A stretch of DNA of 64,000 nt. Origin: Ephydatia muelleri (Eukaryota; Porifera; Demospongiae; Spongillida; Spongillidae). Shown piece after piece: positions 47,617-59,791 of the stretch. Below the pieces are notes generated by a model. It was given only the letters and a program-made list of their open reading frames with translations, did not search any database and was not told where the DNA came from. How positions within the stretch are numbered: position 1 is the first letter of the stretch; every line of letters starts with the position of its first letter. Both the position numbers and the translations under genes were made by a program. The stretch lies in assembly GCA_013339895.1 (NCBI GenBank), contig JABACO010000024.1, positions 2,967,675 to 3,031,674 on the forward strand, in the 5' to 3' direction.

Positions 47617-47861
47617 AGTACATGCACTCCGTTACCTACATATGTACGTTAAAATAGAACCTAAACAACCTCAAAAATCTATAAGTCACCAAAATCAGGT
47701 CTATCTCGTATGGGAACAATGTTCCAACAATGTTACATCAATTTTTGAAATTCGGAACTCGGAATGGTTGTTTCGCGGTTTGCCCCAGCTGCAATAGGCA
47801 TATCAGTTGAAAAGACTTTATAGTATCAATACTGACGCCGAGAAATATTTTTAGAGCACAT

Positions 47862-48046
47862 TCACTGCGCCACAGCATTTAGTATGCAGAGCTGTGCAGA
47901 GTCTGCATGTCAACCGTATGCAGATGAGTATCATTGAAGTGTTCATATGCAGACGTCTGCATATGAACACTTCAATGATACCCGTCTGCATATGGTTGAT
48001 ATGCAGACTCTGCACAGCTCTGCATACTAAATGCTGTGGCGCAGTG
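47862..48046. mobile_element. Foldback MITE of a second family (185 bp)
   Basis: A nearly perfect palindrome with arms of about 90 bp. It starts tcactgcgccacagcattta and its centre is gcagacgtctgc near 47953. No second copy is present in the window. Confidence 0.92.
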
Positions 48047-49345
48047 ATTGCATGTCACACTGAAATTCCCGGGTGGGTCAGGGTTCACATCGGAATTAAA
48101 AGCAGAAGGCGCTCGAAAGTCAGCGTAATTGTAAGTTGTCGATTGTACCATTTTTAAGCCTTTAATACGGTCTGTTATTCATTTGTGAGTTATTAATATC
48201 ACGTGCCCGCATTTATATGACGCATGGGATCGTTTCCGCAAAGAGGAACCTTACGCATGCATTTCTCAAGATTTCAATTTTTTTTTATATTTTAAAGTCT
48301 GAAATGTCCTCTACACATTGCTTCTTACGCACTAAGAATCGATGTATCTGTCATGGAGTTGTAAGGCTCTGAATTTGCATTAACCACACCAGTCCTGTAT
48401 ATTTCAACGCAAGCGTTATATTTTAATTGTGCGTACTGGAGATTTTATATTGTATGCGTTAGGTCGGAAACAATTAATGTAATCATATGTGTCAACGATT
48501 CCACTCACAGCAAATGTGGTGCTCACTGGTGCTAATAATCCTATAGTGATCTCACTTAGTCTGTCATATTAATCTATCCGGTCGTTTATCATCATTCAGT
48601 TCCGAATCGCAGCTTTGTAGCTGATACATGGTACATGTCTGTACGTACATGTACGTGCAACTGTTTTCAGTTCAATTGCTCAAATCACAAAGATAACACC
48701 GTAAATTAAACAATATCATGTCCGCTGGTGAAAGCACTAGTTATCAAGCTTCTTGAACTGAGCCGTGCTAGGATTGAATCCTGGCCGCCTGGTTTTATTT
48801 AATTTATGTTACATTTTTCAACCACTCCGGGGTTACACTTAATTCTCAGTGATGACCGCATGATTGGAACATATACTAGAGGATGTGCACATTCCTTTGT
48901 CACATCCTTGAACCACTTACTGCTATTAAATAATCCAAGAGGGGGTGGAATGAGTTGAAGAGGAAAATACACCATGTCAAAATATTATACATTGCAGAGC
49001 TAGTTAAGAGCATTAAAAAAAAAAAAACCTTCATTTTACTCCTCACGGGTAGTAGGGATATCATGCTGGTTCCGCATATGGTGTGGCCGTTTTAAATACC
49101 TACTGTATATACATCTTTCCTTCGTGAGGAGTCACTGTTTTAATAATTAGCCTGTTGTGGATCGGAACTGAGAGAAAAAGCGCGCCAAAATATTTGCTAC
49201 TTGTCAGTACCGTGGCACCGCAGCGAATTTGCAGCACTACAATGACGAAAGAAGCAATTAATTACAGGTGGTCACAAATAATGAGTCAAAACATAAATCA
49301 CGATGAAAGTATCTACATGTATGCCCTGACCAGGGGCTGCCGCAA
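48047..49345. other. No gene seen
   Basis: Moderately AT-rich unique DNA with an A tract at 49016-49027. No exon or repeat could be supported. Confidence 0.5.
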
Positions 49346-49755
49346 TATATCGCGATATGCGCGATATGCGATATATTTTATATATCGCGATATGCGATAT
49401 ATTTTATATATCGCGATATGCGATATATTTTATATATCGCGATATGCGATATATGGGACAGTTTCCGCGAAAATTGCCACACGGTTAAAATGTTATAAAA
49501 ATGCATCGCGCTTGAATCGCTATAACTTCCCAACGGATAACGCTATCGACTTCCTATTTTCAACACTTCATAGTGAAATGGTGTACTATGAAGTTTTGAA
49601 AATAGGAAGTCGATAGCGTTATCCGTTGGGAAGTTATAGCGATTCAAACGCGATGCATTTTTATAACATTTTAACCGTGGGGCAATTTTCGCGGAAACTG
49701 TCCCATAATTTATATATCGCGATATGCGATATTTTTATGTCATATCGCGATACAA
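49346..49755. repeat. 26-bp palindromic satellite (tatatcgcgatatgcgatat) split by a MITE
   Basis: Four copies of tatatcgcgatatgcgatat plus atttta lie at 49346-49453 and the same word resumes at 49711-49755. The array is interrupted exactly by the foldback element at 49454-49705. Confidence 0.92.
49454..49705. mobile_element. Foldback MITE copy 2 (252 bp)
   Basis: Same length and sequence family as 32818-33069, starting tgggacagtttccgcgaaaa. The arms pair over more than 110 bp. It is inserted inside the cgatatgcgatat satellite, so the flanks give ta on each side. Confidence 0.95.
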
Positions 49756-49895
49756 ACGTGCATGGGATATACGGAGATAGACGGAAGAATAGACGGAGAA
49801 AGACGAAAATATACGAAAAGTCATTCAGCAGCTGTGACTAGTGTTGTGCCGTACACATACATTCGAATTCCGCTGCGGTGCTGCGTACATGTACA

Positions 49896-52800
49896 TGTTA
49901 CGACCCGATTTAAAACCTGACCCGCTTTAAAGCCGGCCGCCCGTTTTAAAGCCGGTCGACCGGCTTTAAAGCCGGTCAACCGCCTTTAAAACCCATATGC
50001 AAAATTGACCCGCTTTAAAGCGGGTCGACCGGCTTTAAAACGGGTCGACCGGTTTAAAAAACCGGTCAACCAGATTACAGCCTCCGATTCTAGCTGTACA
50101 CATGTACATTCAAATCTTATAATTATAACCATATATAATTATTTGAAATCACTTGCATAACAGCATCAGCCTCCAAAGTAGAAAGCAAATAAATATCAAT
50201 ACCATTGAATGCCAACTGATAAATAGAACAAAATATATAAGTCACAGGTTCATGACATCAGAGATGGTGACAAGCATGCGGGTTACTTTTCCTTGCATGA
50301 AATACACATCCACGGTGCTGAAAGCTTCTCCCAAACATTTTGAGGGACTGTAATACAACTTTGATGAAACCATTCCTTGCAAATGTCGCATTCCACCATG
50401 TTAACATCCTCTGTACTCCGACATGTGCAGAATATTGTATCATTGTCTCCTTCACCATCTTCTTCCTTCTTAACTTCTCACCAGGAAATGGTCATTTTGC
50501 ATTAAGCACTGCAACAAATGCTTCCTTAGATCAGTCTTAGAAAATGTTATATGTCGTGGGTCCTTTCCAGAACAGAGAGTTGATGCAAATGCTAATGCAT
50601 AAAGACCGCAGTCATTTGCATTTTTCTGCCTATCAACGTCAATGAACCGTAGTGTTACGTTTGGTTCATGGGACACAAGAAGTGCACATATCATCTTTTG
50701 TGTTGAATGAGGTAGAGTGCAACACATGCTGTCATAAATGTTGACGGTCGAGTAGGGACAACCGATGGTAGATACAGAATGCAACACTTGCACAAACTCT
50801 TCTCCACCTACTACACAACCCTGGAGTGCAGTGGTCAGGAGTGTATTCTGGAGACCCGGTGTACCATACTTGGTTTTAAGGAGGGTTTGGGCAGCATTGA
50901 TGATATTGTCATTCAGCCAGGATTGGTTGCTTTCAAGAACAACTCTGCATGAACAAAAAATGAAGATATCAAAATCATTACATGCAAGCATATTGTTTCT
51001 CATGAAATACCTGTCTGCTTCATACAACTTCAATTCACCACACGTCATCCAGAGCTTTGGTGTCCTTGAGCTGCATTTGCGCTTGGTAATTATGCCCTTC
51101 TCCTCCGACTCAGACTCCACAGGATGTTCAAAAGGGTATTCTGCAGATTGCGTATGTTTCTCAAATGCCTCTCTTGCATTCAAAACCCATTCACACAGAT
51201 CGTCCACTTCCGAATAATGAAGGTAGAGGTATTCATCTGCAAACAAAACTTACAACACTGGCGGAAATAGGCCTCATGTGCATATTCCAGTACTGCAGTA
51301 ATGGACCACACTGGAAGTAGCAGCCTTTGGAAAGTAATGGCATGGATGTAACAAAAGCATCAAACTCTTTGTGTATCTCTTCAGTTACTATGACAAATCC
51401 TAACGCTTGCACAAGTGATGGCTTTTTATCATAACTTCGAGATTCAAGCCAAAATGATACATTAGCATTTACGTGAAGTCCATACTCTGTTGGGCCTGAC
51501 AAATATGCTGAAAGCTGCATTGGTGAAGGTCGGTTGTGTAATCAATGCATTACAACTATACATACAAGACGCTTACATCTAAGTCCTCATCCTCCCTGCA
51601 ACTGCGGTCATACATAGTACTTCCTGATTGCCATAAATACAAAATCTGTGACGAGAGCAGTTGATCTTTCAGTACCTTACTACCTGAAATTTCATCACGT
51701 ACAGACAAATGAGATACTGAATGTAATCACATTTTATACTTACCTCCAACATCGGCACTAAATTTGCTCCAAGGATCGAAATCTTCATGACAAGCTGTCG
51801 GGACAACTTCAATACTGCTGCCTGTCACACTGCTGAAACACAAGGTTACATGGTACAGTTAATCAATTTTTAAAAATACCTTGGACAGTTGGAACATGAT
51901 GCAGATTTGTGGCAGTAGGTGCTGCAGCTAATGTTTTTTCGTACACACTGACATTTTCGATTGAGACAGCCGGTTTTGCACTTGCAAGCATTGCTCACAA
52001 AATGGTTCCAAGGTGCTTGTTTTCTAGCAGCTTCTCTTAATGAGATAAAACGCTGATTTTGCCATTTCTTCTCTGTGCATACAACAGATCCATTGAATTT
52101 CTCTAGTTCTCCAGCAGTGTAGCAGACATTCAAAACCCCATCTTGGCACCTGAATTTAAAAACATAATATAAGGCATTTACAAGGTAATACACATAGTAA
52201 CACAATTTAGATACTATGTGCACCTCAATCTGTAAAGGCTCTGGTCTCCTCCGACAATTTCAACAACAACACAAGGCAAGAGAGATAGGTCTGAACTAGC
52301 TCGATCGATACGGGGAATTCTAACTGACACACTTTCACCAATCACAAATGACAATGTGCTGTGTTGTTTGTTGTATCCTTCTGCCATCTTCTTGGCAGAA
52401 GAAAGGTACTTTCTGTCAGCTTTGATTCTGATCTAAAAAAATAAAGAAACATCAAACACTGATCTAAAAAAAGCCAAAATAGTTTGACCTTTTTATGCTT
52501 CAGCGATGTGGACAGTGCATCTTCTCGTAAGCATTTCCTCTTTCCATTGCACTTGAGTTCATTTCCATTGAGTTCGTTGTCATTCTTTTCCAGTACCTCC
52601 CTTTCAATCGTCTCACTTTCTGCTGCGCTAACTTCAGCATGCAAGGTGTCTTCGGCTTCATCAATGACATTCTGTGTTGCAGATCCTTGATGTGAAGAGC
52701 TCATCGAGCACTGGGCATCTTGCTCTACGTCTGTATTTGCATCCTCTTCTGATCGAAATGCTTGGTGCTGCGCGATGTGCTAATGACTGTTGCTTGCTCT

Positions 52801-54514
52801 GATGAAATGCCCACATCAATCCCTTCATCGGCCAAGTCTTCCTCTAACACAATTGCATTTTGCTGTGTTGGAAAGATGACAGTACGAGCTTTTTGACCAA
52901 ACACAAGTTCATACGGAGATGCTCCTGTAGTATCATGGACTTGAATATTCATTGCATCTGAGGATAAAATTTTGTACTTAAATCTTTTAAAGTAAAATTT
53001 GAACTAAACCAATAAAATCCAACTTACAAACTATACGAGGTAGCCAATCACTCCAAGGCAGTGTCTTCATTCCACTTGCACTAATCTCAGCTGCCATCTT
53101 TTTGTGGATGGTTTGATGTGCCCTTTCAACTAATCCCTCACTCTGAGGGTGTCTAGGACGACCACTAACCAACTGAATATTGGAGTTCCAACACTTTAGC
53201 AAGTCAACAGTTACCATATTCACAAATTCTCGGCCATTGTCAGAATGTAAAATGCGAGGCACTCCATAATAAGGGAATATATGGGTATTTAGAATACCTG
53301 CAACATTTGAAGCATCCAAAGCATATGCAAAATTAAACTTAGACCAGTGGTCCACACAGTGCAGTATCCATTTGTTATTTCCATGCAGTAGGTGCCTCAT
53401 ATCTATAAGATCAATCTGCAAAACGAAATTAAACACTTTAAGTAGACAACTGGCCACAGGCTGGCTATTTGTTCTACAGGGTGCTACACGTGATGAAACT
53501 AGCTCCCCAAATGAGATTAAAAAATACTGTAACAATGACACAACAAAATAGACTGAAGGGCTTTATATAGAACAATGCAACTTTAAAAATCACCACACAT
53601 AAAGGCCGTCAGATTTTACAAAAGGATTGCAACATAATGTAAGAACAATTCTGCTTACTTGCAATCTGCAAAAAAATCCATTTGCAATAATTGGCTTTAG
53701 AGGAGGAGTTGATAGCTGGGGTTTCCGAAGCTGACATGATGGGCACAAAGATACAAATTTTTCTACCACGCTTCTTGGAATCCCGTGATACAAACTCTGC
53801 AACTGAGCTCAACCATTCCCATTCATATTCAGTAACAAGACACGTAGGCAACAACACTCTGTACCTTATCGAACGTCTTCTTGTACCCGCCATGTAGCAG
53901 TTCCTTTTCATGGACGTCACGAATGATGTCGTAAAATTCTTCAACATGGGCTACCCTTCTGTACTTATCAAGAGCGGTATTGTCCTCCACCAAATCCTAT
54001 AAACTAAACGATACATTTGTCTCCATTTCAACGCTACTAGTTCTATAACACTATACAACTTATACATTTCGTGCGATGAATGGCTACTTTTGTGAGACTT
54101 TACCTGCTCTTTTACTGGAATGACAAGAACATCGCGAGCTCCTAGACTAGGGATGTTCAGAATCTGAAATCCTTTTTTCTTTACAAAGAAGCGCATGTTC
54201 TTGTCCGCGGACGATGGGTCTTTTATTGCCGCTTTGATTTTGTCTCCAAATTCTTTATAGAAAATCCCAATAGTTCCTCTTTTAACGGAGGGAAACTTCT
54301 CGGCAAGAAAGGTTCTAAACTCTTTCTTTCTATCGAGCTCCATGTCATAGCCAAAGGCCAAAAAAACACTAAACGGCGAAACGCACACTTCCAAAAAATT
54401 TTAGCCACGTGAAACTAATTAACCCGTTTTAAAGCCGGTCGACCGGCATTAAAACGGGTTAACCGGCTTTAAATTGGGTCGACCGGGTCAAAAGTTTTAA
54501 ATCGGGCCGTAACA
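49896..54514 (-). mobile_element. Ginger DNA transposon 2 (4.6 kb)
   Basis: The left end is TGTTACGACCCGATTTAAAA and the right end reverse complements to TGTTACGGCCCGATTTAAAA, one mismatch in 20. Both ends continue into arrays of the words ggtcgaccggctttaaa. The flanks are a 4-bp duplication TACA (49892-49895 and 54515-54518). The minus strand encodes an LTR-type integrase, CXC, Ulp1 and PHD parts. TGTNR ends and a 4-bp duplication fit Ginger. Confidence 0.9.
50283..54343 (-). CDS. Ginger 2 integrase-transposase with CXC, Ulp1-like and PHD domains
   Basis: The start at 54343 reads MELDRKKEFRTFLAEKFPSV, then KKKGFQILNIPSLGARDVLV. The next exon reads DLVEDNTALDKYRRVAHVEE and ELLHGGYKKTF. H2C2 continues with VSLCPSCQLRKP. 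Integrase core at 52987-53541: first Asp IDLIDMRHL, second LHSDNGREF, Glu GRPRHPQSEGLVERA. Then DTTGASPYELVFGQKAR, an acidic linker, a tesmin/TSO1-like CXC region (CKCKTGCLNRKCQCVRK, near 51950), a Ulp1-like part at 50470-51246 (NQSWLNDNIINAAQTLL to NANDCGLYALAFA) and a PHD finger (FCTCRSTEDVNMVECDICKE, near 50400) to a TAA at 50283. Resembles KRBA2-type proteins. The Ulp1 part lacks the His-Trp strand, and the PHD frame is shifted relative to Ulp1. Confidence 0.8.
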
Positions 54515-54518
54515 TACA

Positions 54519-55135
54519 TATCTGTAAATTATCCGCCCCCATCGAAATAAAAATCAGCCGCCCGTGTAAGTGTTTGAACATGTAACCGCGAACGCTTATA
54601 ATAAGTACCTCTTTTTCACCATAATTGTATTATTTCCTGAAACGCTTATAATAAGTCACCATATTATATATGTACACGTATTCACGGAAGAGTTCACGGT
54701 TATGGATGTAATATCGTTCAGTACACACGAGTCTTTTTTCGGGCTACTTGTGTAGTGGGAAAATTACAATACGACCATAAAATCGTTTTGGAATCATTAT
54801 GTGATCGGTCATTAATGTTCAATCACGCAGTGATTTAATCCTCTAGCTCATAAATTCTTTTCCTGCATGTGATATTTTACTACAAAAATGTATTTATCCG
54901 GCCGGTCGAGTAAGTGACTTCATGCATGATTTCTTTTCTGGTGTATAACTCATGCCGTGGAGCAAGCCCTTTCTAAAGTTACAGTCATAGCTAGATACTA
55001 TGACTACAAACTACAAACAGACACAAGAACACGCAGGATGAGGATGCCCCAGGGTAATTTGCTTCTGGAGCTCCCTGCACTGCGTACAGGTGACTCCTGC
55101 AACTGTGATGATGCTCAATGATATTCATAAATGAT
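54519..55135. other. No gene seen
   Basis: The word aacgcttataataagt appears twice (54590 and 54640). No exon supported. Confidence 0.5.
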
Positions 55136-58100
55136 TTATTTGTCTGTTTGTTCAAAGTCTGTACACTTTGCAGAGTGTAACTCCAAATCGGCTATTGTAA
55201 GAAAGCCACTCCTACCACAGATCGGACAATGACCAGACCCACTATGTGGGTGGACCACAAAGGAGGGGCCTGCGGTCCATACGTTGCCATGGTCCCTAGC
55301 CCTATACACAACAGCTGGGTCCCTGGGCGTGGCCACAGGTGGAGGCATGTTGAATGCCTGCTCCTCTTGCTCCATTTCTGTCACCATCTACGGGTAGAGG
55401 GGAGGGGAGGGGAGGGGAGGGGAGGGGAGGGGAGGGGAGGGGAGGGGAGGGGAGGGGAGGGGAGGGGAGGGGAGGGGAGGGGAGGGGAGGGGAGGGGAGG
55501 GGAGGGGAGGGGAGGGGAGGGGAGGGGAGGGGAGGGGAGGGGAGGGGAGGGGAGGGGAGGGGAGGGGAGGGGAGGGGAGGGGAGGGGAGGGGAGGGGAGG
55601 GGAGGGGAGGGGAGGGGAGGGGAGGGGAGGGGAGGGGAGGGGAGGGGAGGGGAGGGGAGGGGAGGGGAGGGGAGGGGAGGGGAGGGGAGGGGAGGGGAGG
55701 GGAGGGGAGGGGAGGGGAGGGGAGGGGAGGGAGGGGAGGGGAGGGGAGGGGAGGGGAGGGGAGGGATCGATGGTGGTATGGAATGAGACAGGTGGAGAAG
55801 AGTGGGGAGGTGATGGTGCTCAGACTATACATTGGATACAATTTCCCAAATAAAGCCTTTACCTACTGTATACAGTGTAATACCTAACCTGCCGCTGCTG
55901 TTCATTTATGTGTGTCTGGAGCTCTACAACCTTTTCTCTTAGTCGCTGTTCCTGCGCATAGTGCAACGCAACATCTTGTGACAGTTGTGTTCTTATTGCC
56001 TTCAGTTCAACCACTTCTGCCTCCAACTCCCTCATGTGCTCCGTCTCTTCCCCAGCCCTGTGTAGCTGGTCTTCTCTGACCTTTAGCTCCTGCAAAGGCC
56101 ACATGCAAGCACCACATCAGCAAATTGCACTCTAATTATCTCTATTCCAAACACAGATCATCATAACTGATTCCAATGCAAACCAGCGATGTGTTGTGCT
56201 AATGCAAGACTGCTTGTATGGTACACGTATAAACCTATGCATGAGTGTTACAAATGAAGGAAAGTGAAACCACAGTAAATAGTTATTAATTAGGAAATGT
56301 GAATACTGTACTTGGAATACAGTAGAGGAGAACTATGTGTTATAAAGATTCTAGAGAACACAGGCATGGATTTTGTAACATCTTTCTTACCTCATTAAGT
56401 TCAGAAATCTCATTAGCCAGGGCCTCCCTTTCACTGTTCACGGCTACAGTAGCCAATTGTTGTTGAGACCTCATTATACGTGGGAACAAGAAACCATCAC
56501 TATGCACTCTCATGTAAACAAAAAATACAAGTGTTTACAATTCCTTCATGGTTATTTCCAGTTCTTTCTGTTTCTCTTCAAGCTCTTTCTTGTAGCTGCA
56601 AGGATGGAGGGTGCAAGGATGGAGGATGCAAGGATGGAGGGTGCAAGGATGGAGGACGCAAGGATGGAGGATGCATACAAATTAGCAGTGTGCAATATCA
56701 CTAACTCAGAGTGCAACTGCTGCTCCTTATCCCAAGATGTGGCAAGCGCTGTATCCAGTTGTTTCTCATACCTGCATGCAAGGAACGTAACAAAACATTC
56801 TTTTTAATAGAACCCACTGTTCACGAAGGCCTTGTTGGCTGGCTTGTGAGGTGTCTAGCTTGGCCTGTAGTTCTTGAAGCTCTTTCTGATGCCTAAAACA
56901 AGTAATTAAAAAAAAAACACACACAATCTGGTAAGTGAACATATGCCCTATCAGACACCCTCACTTTTGTTGAAGGTCTTGCACATGGGCCGTGCTAGTG
57001 GCCAGATCTGCTTGCAATGAATCCAGCTCAACCTTATGCCTGTAACAGGAGGTTCGATATAAAGAATAGAAATTAAAAGTATCTGCTCACATTTTTTGAT
57101 CATCTTGATACTTGGTCTTATAGGTGGCTAACTCGGCTTGAACTTCACCGAGTTGATTTGACAACCATTTTGCATTCTGTTCACTGGAAACTAGCTCTTG
57201 TCTCACAGCAGATAATTGTTCTGTGCAACTGAAAATGGCAGAACAAAAGTGCAACTGTATGACGCTGGCTGCCAGATTGAGTTTATTCTAATTGGTGCTC
57301 ACTCTTTGAAACTCTCTCTCTGCTGCTCTCTTTCAGTGCATAGTTGTGTCTGTAGTAATTGGTTTGTTGATTCTAGTTCTAGAATACGAGGGCTTAGCTC
57401 CTCTGTAATGTGCTTTTCTGCCAAACTAGTTGCAGTCTAGTTTTTCAGTTCGAGACGAAAAACATAAAATGTGGAACTCAAAGGTAGATCACGCGTATAT
57501 TTTAAAGCCAACCATTTTAAGCTCTTCCAGCTGACTTTGCAGTGACTGCTTCTCCTAATGGTAAAGGAAATGCTTGTCATTTAAGATAACGATAATTTAT
57601 CGTCTATGCACAAGTGAATAACAACAGTACAGCTATTAGTCAAACACATGCAGCAATGCAAAGGGGAAAACTCAGAAACGCTCACTTTTTCCAATTCCAG
57701 TTTCTCTGATAAAATGGCATCTTTCTCCTTTGGACAAAGTGAGGAAGTGTCATCAGCATAGATGAGGGGGTGGAGTCAATATAGAAGTGGGGTGTGTGGT
57801 GAGCACAGATGTGTGGGCGGGGTAAGCATAGATGTTTTTAAAGGTGACCACCATCCCCTAGCATTTAAATCCGTCCTACATGTTCTTTCTTATCGATTTG
57901 CAGTGCAAATGCCCATGTATGTGCCCTCACCTCTGCTCACCCACCCTCACCTCTAACCCTCACCTCTGATCACCCACCTACGCCTTTGATCATCCACCCT
58001 CACCTCTAACCCTCACCTCTGCTCACCCACCCTCACCTCTGATCACCCACCCTAGCCTTTGATCATCCACCCTCACCTCTAACCCTCACCTCTGATCACC

Positions 58101-59630
58101 CATCCTAGCCTTTGATCATCCACCCTCACCTCTAACCCTCACCTCTGCTCACCCATCCTCACCTCTGCTCACCCATCCTCACCTCTGCTCACCCAACCTC
58201 ACCTCTAACCCTCACCCACATCTGTGCTATGTCACCTTTAAAGCCTGGTTCAGGCGTGCTTGTAACTTCTGTTCTATCCATGAGCCAGGACGGATGCTCT
58301 GCCCTGGTGAGAGGGACTGGGTGGCAATGTGCTTCATTTGGAGCTCCTTGTTCTCTCTTTTCAACTTCTCAACTTGCTTCTGGAGCTCAGAGCACTGCAA
58401 GTCAATGTGCACGCACATATCACAAGAACACTTGGCTTTAATGTGCACTATCAATGCTGTATCATGATGATCGATCATCATCCACACTCCTCCCCAGTCC
58501 CTCCATATCTCGCAATTAAAAAAACGTTCCTCCTCCCCATCCCTGTACATTGTTAAACTCCATTAGCAAACAAGACAATGCACCCTCCCAGTCCCCATGC
58601 ACCCTCCCAGTCCCCATGCACCCTCCCAGTCCCCATGCACATGAATGCATGTCCATATTTGGGTGTGTGTTTTATGGGACACCATGCTATTGCTCCACCT
58701 TCCTTTACATGCACAGCACTTTAGTCTGCAAAGCGTTTCACTGGTACATACCTGAGATTTCCATTCCTCCAGCGCCTTGTGCTGCAGTCCTCGTGCACAC
58801 ACCTCTCTGAGCTCCTCTATCCTCCTCTGCAATGTGACGTTGTTCTCCTGCAGCTGGGAACTGATGCCCCTCGTCTCCTGACACACCTCCTCCAGGGTCT
58901 GGGGAGGAGCTGGGGACCGTGGAGACATGCCTCTCCCTGCAGCTGGTGCCATTCTAAGAGCAGATCACATGCCAGGTCACATGCCGGGTCACATGAAGGT
59001 CACATGCCAGGTGACATGAAGGTCACATGGTGGGTCACATGGATGTCACATAGAGGTCACATGGTAGGTCACATGCGTACAGGATATAGCAGGTCATATG
59101 GGTGGAACCACACGGTATGGGTATAGGCAAAACAATTATCACATCTCGATGCTCATACATGTATTACAGAATGGTCAAACTCATTCATCTCCTCCATCTC
59201 ACTCAATCTCTGAATTGTGTGTGTTTTCATTGCATCGAATGAGTCACTAATATTGATTAATGAAATCAACAAGCTACCAAGGTGTTAATTCAACTCATAT
59301 GACGTGTTCAGTACAGATATGAGTAAACTGCAAGGCAGGAGTGCAATACCAGTGCAATGCCCCAGCTGTCTAAAGGCCGCTGGTTTATCTTGAAGGTGGG
59401 TGCACGAGACTTCGCCGCAACCTCCCCGCAGCCACATATTCACTTTCAACAACCGAACGCGTTGACTCGTTTAGGGTAAAATAGCACGCATCGTACTTGT
59501 ACAGTGTACCTCGTATACCCACAGTGCTTCACATACGCACACGCTGACACACACAACACACACACACATACATACAAACGAAAACACACACACACACGCA
59601 CACACACAACACACACACATACATACAAAC

Positions 59631-59679
<49 letters not shown>

Positions 59680-59791
59680 ACGATATAGGTTCCCACACAG
59701 GTTTTCAAAACCGCTCTTGCCTGCTCCGAAACGAAAACGGCAACTCCGTCTGCGGTCGAAGGCTGTAGAATACTTCTTCGTCGTCTGACAT
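55136..59791 (-). CDS. Coiled-coil protein with NEMO/optineurin-type zinc finger, 14 exons
   Basis: Exons: 59712-59791, 58752-58953, 58236-58394, 57686-57727, 57513-57554, 57304-57425, 57091-57228, 56965-57039, 56818-56892, 56706-56771, 56539-56595, 56391-56469, 55889-56089, 55136-55387. They total 1,590 nt, so 529 residues with every joint in phase. It starts MSDDEEVFYSLRPQTELPF, is heptad-rich over about residues 60-440 (KQVEKLKRENKELQ, LQELQAKLDTSQ), has DVALHYAQEQRLREKVVELQ where NEMO and optineurin have the ubiquitin-binding helix, a Pro-rich linker, and ends with CPICGRSGFLTIADLELHSA-KC, a CCHC finger. Such proteins bind ubiquitin chains in NF-kB signalling or autophagy. The similarity is architectural; other coiled-coil/CCHC proteins such as TAX1BP1 are possible. 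Confidence 0.65.
55396..55765. repeat. Pentamer satellite (gggga) of about 370 bp
   Basis: About 74 copies of gagggg with a single missing base near 55730. On the gene strand it is CCCCT and forms the pyrimidine tract directly before the acceptor of the last exon of the coiled-coil gene. Long frames on both strands are artefacts. Confidence 0.97.
56596..56672. repeat. 15-bp minisatellite (gcaaggatggaggat)
   Basis: Five copies in the intron upstream of exon 11 of the coiled-coil gene; the first copy abuts the acceptor. Confidence 0.92.
57915..58215. repeat. Minisatellite (cacctctgatcacccaccct)
   Basis: About nine copies of a 30-35 bp unit with ctctaaccct and tttgatcatc variants, inside intron 3 of the coiled-coil gene. 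Confidence 0.93.
58566..58640. repeat. 18-bp tandem repeat (ccctcccagtccccatgca)
   Basis: Four copies in intron 2 of the coiled-coil gene. Confidence 0.92.
58966..59100. repeat. Short-unit repeat around gtcacatg
   Basis: Twelve occurrences of gtcacatg or gtcacatgg at 10-12 bp spacing in intron 1 of the coiled-coil gene. Confidence 0.9.
59540..59675. repeat. CA microsatellite with a duplicated cassette
   Basis: CA runs; the cassette acatacatacaaacgaaaac occurs twice. Lies in intron 1 of the coiled-coil gene. Confidence 0.95.

Noticed and set aside
55229..55887. Gly/Arg/Glu or Pro/Ser repeat proteins on both strands
   Set aside because: Translation of the gggga satellite within an intron.
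59446..59698. Cys/Val-rich minus-strand frames near 59.5 kb
   Set aside because: CA/TG repeat translation inside intron 1 of the coiled-coil gene.
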